From Gemmatimonadota bacterium (GTDB lineage Bacteria > Gemmatimonadota > Gemmatimonadetes > Longimicrobiales > Gaopeijiaceae), in the NCBI GenBank assembly GCA_028874995.1, contig JAPPGM010000142.1, positions 1,182-43,056 of the forward strand: a DNA stretch of 41,875 bases. The letters are read 5' to 3'. Positions within the stretch are counted from its first letter, which is position 1; each line of letters opens with the position of its first letter. The notes beneath the pieces were generated by a model. That model had not been told where the DNA came from, made no database searches, and was given only the letters and a program-made list of their open reading frames with translations. The position numbers and the translations under genes are program-made. Below, piece by piece: positions 38,231 through 41,875 of the stretch.

Positions 38231-38378
38231 TGACTTGCGAATCTCCGGAAAGGTCACGAGGCATGTCCGAACATGCCGCTGCAAGCTAACCCCCAACCGT
38301 CCGGTGTCACCCCCCGGGGGAAGGTCGTCAACCCGGCGGGCTTGCGAACGCCAGCCGGCGCCCCGAGATTCGCCGACC

Positions 38379-39710
38379 GTGTCCAAGCCCGACTCACAAC
38401 CGCCGGGGGGAGCTGGCAGCGGGGCCACCCTCGATCCGGAGGAACGACTCGACCCGGCGGCGCTGCAGCGTCACCAGCTTGCCCGGTTGCGGGCCATGCT
38501 GGATCCGGTCCTGCGTCACAACGCCTTCTACCGCGACAAGCTGGGCCGCGCCGGGCTGGACACGGCCGGCGACCTGGCCGGCATGGAGGACTACCGCCGA
38601 CTTCCTTTCACCAGCAAGGACGAGCTGACGGAAGACCAGGCCCGGACCCCGCCCTACGGTTCCCTCGCCACCTTCCCGCCGGACCGCTATGTCCGGGAGC
38701 ACCACACCACCGGCACGACCGGACGGCCTCTGCGCTGGCTCGATACGGCCGAAAGCTGGGAGTGGCTTGGCAGATGCTGGGCCAGAGTCTACCGGGCCGC
38801 CGGCGTCACCGGCGCCGACCGCGTCTTCTTTCCCTTCTCATTCGGCCCCTACCTGGGGATCTGGAGCGGTGTGGAAGGCGCCCGGCAGCTGGGGTGCCTG
38901 ATCCTGCCCGGCGGCGGCATGACATCGCTGGAGCGAGTGCGGACAATCCTGGACGACCGAGTGACCGTCATCGTCTCGACGCCCACCTACGCCCTGCGCC
39001 TGGCCGAGGTGGCGGCCGGGAACGGGATCGACCTCGCGGCGTCCACGGTGCGGGTCAACATCGTGGCGGGAGAACCCGGCGCCGGCCTGCCCGCGACGAG
39101 AGCGCGGCTGGAGGAGGCGTTCGGCTCCCGGGTCTTCGACCACGCGGGCGCCACCGAAGTGGGTGCGTGGGGGTTCGAGTGCGAAGCTCGTGACGGACTC
39201 CACATCAACGAGAGCGAGTTCGTCTTCGAGGTCGTCGACCCGCGGACCGGGGCTCGGGCGCGCCAGGGGGAGCTGATCGCGACCAACCTGGGCCGGGCCG
39301 GCATGCCGCTCATCCGCTACCGGACCGGCGACCACGGACGCCTGCATCCGGAGCCTTGTGCGTGCGGGAGTACGTATCGGCGCCTCGAAGGTGGGGTGAC
39401 GGGCCGGTTGGACCAAAGGCTGACCGTGCGGGGGGTCGGGTTCTACCCGAGCGAGATCGAGAACGTCGTGCGCGGTTTCCGCGAGGTGGGGGAGTTTGCG
39501 GTGGACGTGTACCGGCGGGGGAGGCGCGACGCGGTCGACGTGCGGGTGGAGGTGGGGGGTGGGGGGACGGAGGAGGTGGTGTCCGGATTGGCGCGTTCAC
39601 TGCGGTCCGCGCTGGGAGTATCGATGGGTGTCCAGGCCGTCCCGGTCGGGGCGCTGCCGCGTTTTCCGGTCAAGGCGCAGCGGGTGACGGATCGTCGTGG
39701 AGGCGGATGA
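38379..39710 (+). CDS. phenylacetate-CoA ligase family adenylating enzyme
   Basis: An ANL-superfamily AMP/CoA ligase of the PaaK type, 443 residues. Visible are FYRDKLGRAGLDTAGDL near the N-terminus, PFTSKDEL, the P-loop-like HHTTGTTGRPLRW (usual form SSGTTGKP), FPFSFGPYLGIW, AGATEVGAWGFECEA, MPLIRYRTGDHGRL, a CxCG pair (PCACGSTYRRLEG) and VRGVGFYPSEIENVVRG near the C-terminus. The acid substrate is unknown. GTG 38379 is chosen; the frame remains open far upstream but only through the opposite gene. It is divergent from the GH63-like gene with about 120-150 bases between, which must hold both promoters; no clear hexamers were recognised. Confidence 0.85.
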   Translation: MSKPDSQPPGGAGSGATLDPEERLDPAALQRHQLARLRAMLDPVLRHNAFYRDKLGRAGLDTAGDLAGMEDYRRLPFTSKDELTEDQARTPPYGSLATFPPDRYVREHHTTGTTGRPLRWLDTAESWEWLGRCWARVYRAAGVTGADRVFFPFSFGPYLGIWSGVEGARQLGCLILPGGGMTSLERVRTILDDRVTVIVSTPTYALRLAEVAAGNGIDLAASTVRVNIVAGEPGAGLPATRARLEEAFGSRVFDHAGATEVGAWGFECEARDGLHINESEFVFEVVDPRTGARARQGELIATNLGRAGMPLIRYRTGDHGRLHPEPCACGSTYRRLEGGVTGRLDQRLTVRGVGFYPSEIENVVRGFREVGEFAVDVYRRGRRDAVDVRVEVGGGGTEEVVSGLARSLRSALGVSMGVQAVPVGALPRFPVKAQRVTDRRGGG

Positions 39711-39748
39711 GCGGATGTGGGGCGGCCGGGATCCGTGAACGACGGTGG

Positions 39749-41875
39749 TCACCCCTTCGGCGTCAGATGGATCCGCGCTTCAACCCGACCTTCGTCACCC
39801 GAAAACCTCACCCTCACGCCGCCGTTTCCGTCACTCGCCACCTCCGCCGCACCCCCAACCACCTCCGCGTCCACCGCTGTCCCGAAGAGCGCGAAGTCGT
39901 ACTCCCGTCCGGCGTTCCCCTCGACCGTGAGCAACCAGCCGTCATCCCCGGCCACCAGGTCGATCACGCGCGGCCCGCCACTCCGCTGCCCAGGCTCGAG
40001 ATCGATCCGCGGCGGCGCCACCGTGAGCCCGCCCTCCCAGGTCGCGACCAGCTCGACCACCTGGCCCTCGGTCACGCGGACTCTGAGCGGGGCGAGGCCG
40101 GGCCGCCTGCGCGCGCCCGCTCCCGCCCGCCCCTCCACCTTCGTCCCTTCCACATTCACCCGCATCCCCGTAGCCCCCACCGGCAGATCCGGCACGAAGT
40201 CCACCTCGACCGGCGGCCCCTCGCCGCGGATCACCACCCGCTGCTCCCCACCCCCCTCCCCGAACTCCTGCACGATCTCCACATCCAGCGTGGTCGCGCC
40301 CGCCCGCAGCCCCCGCACCGCCGCCTCCGGCCAGTCCGCCGGCAGCTGAGGCGCCAGCCGCGCCCGGCCGTTCGGCGCGTCCGGCTCCCACCCGAAAACG
40401 CCGCGGAGCAGCGGAGTCACCAGCATCGACGTGGCGAAGAACTGGTGCGGGACGGTCTGGTCGAGGGGCTCGTAGAAGGTCCCCGAAAACAGCTCGCCGT
40501 GGCGGCCGAGGCTGAAGTCGAAGGTCATCTGCTTGATCGCGTCCATGAGGTGGAACCCCGCCCAGGGACGGCGGTAGCGGTACTGCCCCCACGACGCGAA
40601 CCCGGTCACGAACGGCCACACGGTCCCCATGTTGTACTGGAGTGGGTGGTAGAGCGGGCTCTCGGTCGAGAGCATGTGCGCGCCCCAGTCGGACGAGATC
40701 CGGTCTCCTGCAATCCGGCGCAGGGTGAGGCGTGCGCGCAACTGGTCGAAGACGCCGAAGGCGGCTGCCGCGGCCGGCCACACGGTGAGGTTGTCGTTGG
40801 TGCCGCCGCCCGCGAGGATGCCGAAGGCGTGGTGTCCGTCCTGCTCGCGCCAGTACGCGTTGTTCAGCGTGCGGTGGGCCGTGGGGGCGATGCGGGTGGC
40901 CGCGTCGAGCACCTCGCTGTCCTCCATGCGGTCCGCCATCTCCAGAGTCCCTTCCAGCGCAGCGACCCAGACCCCGGCCAGGTAGATGTCCTGGTGCAGC
41001 GCCTCCCCCAAGCCGCCGACCTCCACCGCCCCCAGCCCCCCCACCGTGTTCTCGATGATCCCGTCGCCGTCGGTCTCGGCGCTCAGGCACCACTCCCACG
41101 CGCGCCGGTACGCCGGCCACAGCTCGCGCAGCAGGTCGTCGTCGCCGCTGGCCAGTGAGGGGTCGTGTCGGCGTGGTAGTAGGCGTAGGGATAGGTGTCG
41201 AACCAGGGGATGTGGGCCGCCGCCTGCGAGATCTCGTGGGTGATCTTGCCGTCGTCGCGCTGGTACTTCGCCAGGAAGGCGAGCTCCTCGGCGACCAGTT
41301 CCCACTGGCCGAGCGCGCCCATGGCGTAGGTGTTGATCATCGCGTCGCCGCCGAAGAACCACCCGAATCCGGGGCGCGTGCCGTTGCGCGACAGCCCCCA
41401 CCCGGCGACGAACCCGCACCCCAGGTCGGGGTTGCAGACGCGCTGCTCCTCGAGGTTGATCTTGGCCCATTCGAGCGCCAGGTCGAGCGACGGGTCGGGG
41501 GTCTCGACGGAGGCGGTGGAGGCGAGCGCGGAGTCGGCCCAGGCGCGGGTATCGCGGTATAGCGTCTCGGCGTTCGCGATCAGGCGCGCGTAGCGGGCGA
41601 AGACGGTGTCGCGCGGGACGCCGCCCCCCGCCACCGCGATCGGGATGAACTCGCTCCGGGCGCGCTCGGGATCGACCGGGATGACCATCGTGCGCGGCGC
41701 GTCGCCGAGCTGGTGCGCGGGGTGTTCGACGGAGTTGGTGGCCCAAGGTGAACCGACCACCGCGTTGCGCTCCTGCAGGCTCTCGGAGAGGACGAAGACG
41801 CGCCGCCCACCGTCCCAGTAGGCGTACTGCCCGCCCAGCGACCCGGGCCACATGTAGTTGAGGACCGGGTGGAAC
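39749..41875 (-). pseudogene. amylo-alpha-1,6-glucosidase-like glycosidase, frameshifted and cut by the window edge
   Basis: Two minus-strand frames together give one glycosidase. From 41875 down to about 41160 the frame encodes LNYMWPGSLGGQYAYWDGG, WFFGGDAMINTYAMGALGQW and DTYPYAYYHADTTP. From about 41157 down to the TGA at 39749-39751 another frame gives SGDDDLLRELWPAYRRAWEWC, NDNLTVWPAAAAAFGVFDQ, YNMGTVWPFVTGFASWGQYRY and a C-terminal beta domain. Relatives usually have about 20 residues between the TTP and ELWP motifs; here about 11 remain. The frame change fits a deletion of 1 modulo 3 bases, such as 28. It is either a real lesion or an assembly error. The 5' end lies beyond the window. 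A role in breakdown of alpha-glucans is inferred from family. Confidence 0.75.

Noticed and set aside
37479-38378. Upstream extension of the phenylacetate-CoA-ligase-like frame
   Set aside because: The extra 300 residues are Ser/Pro/Arg-rich shadow sequence of the opposite GH63-like gene; homology begins after GTG 38379.
39356-41158. 600-codon plus-strand frame opposite the right-edge glycosidase
   Set aside because: The translation is Arg/Pro/His-rich without motifs, while the minus strand gives clear glycosidase sequence; it is a G+C-bias shadow.

Overview
The window is high-G+C bacterial DNA (about two thirds G+C by eye) from a Gram-negative (diderm) bacterium. BamD and several lipoprotein signals indicate an outer membrane. 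A LysW amino-group carrier operon, a UDP-xylose route and a C-terminally extended SecA fit a member of Gemmatimonadota or a nearby phylum. No rRNA gene is present, so that placement is an inference.

Positions 1-14307 (+ strand) hold the S10/spc/alpha ribosomal superoperon, entered near the end of what is probably rplC: rplD-W-B, rpsS, rplV, rpsC, rplP, rpmC, rpsQ, rplN-X-E, rpsH, rplF-R, rpsE, rpmD, rplO, secY, adk, map, rpmJ, rpsM-K-D, rpoA, rplQ. Spacing is tight, with many start/stop overlaps. Two usual members are missing from their standard slots: rpsN (between rplE and rpsH) and infA (between map and rpmJ).

Positions 14381-24258 (+) continue with an unrecognised membrane-anchored protein. 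Two paralogous nucleotide-sugar dehydrogenases and a UDP-glucuronate decarboxylase follow (UDP-glucose to UDP-glucuronate to UDP-xylose, plus an oxidised UDP-HexNAc). Then come a TPR lipoprotein, BamD, NadD and SecA. This SecA lacks, in frame, the conserved stretch that normally carries helicase motif III.

Positions 24319-30150 (+) hold radC, a secreted two-domain M16 metalloprotease followed by a strong hairpin, and a NagB-LmbE fusion whose NagB half has lost one catalytic aspartate.

Positions 30261-35198 (+) are a LysW-dependent lysine or arginine operon: lysW, lysX, a 36-codon coupled mini-ORF, argC/lysY, a stand-alone class II glutamine amidotransferase-like protein, lysZ and lysJ. The releasing hydrolase (lysK) is not in the window. 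The amidotransferase-like protein cleaves, by family, the same type of gamma-glutamyl amide bond and appears to lack the aspartate that reads the free alpha-amino group of glutamine. It is the best candidate here for something undescribed.

Positions 35199-41875 are accessory: a decayed MazF/PemK toxin end, a Glu/Gly/His-repeat lipoprotein, a GH63-like glycosidase (-), a phenylacetate-CoA-ligase-like enzyme (+), and a second glycosidase (-) that is frameshifted and runs off the right edge. No tRNA, rRNA, CRISPR array, insertion sequence or origin was recognised.
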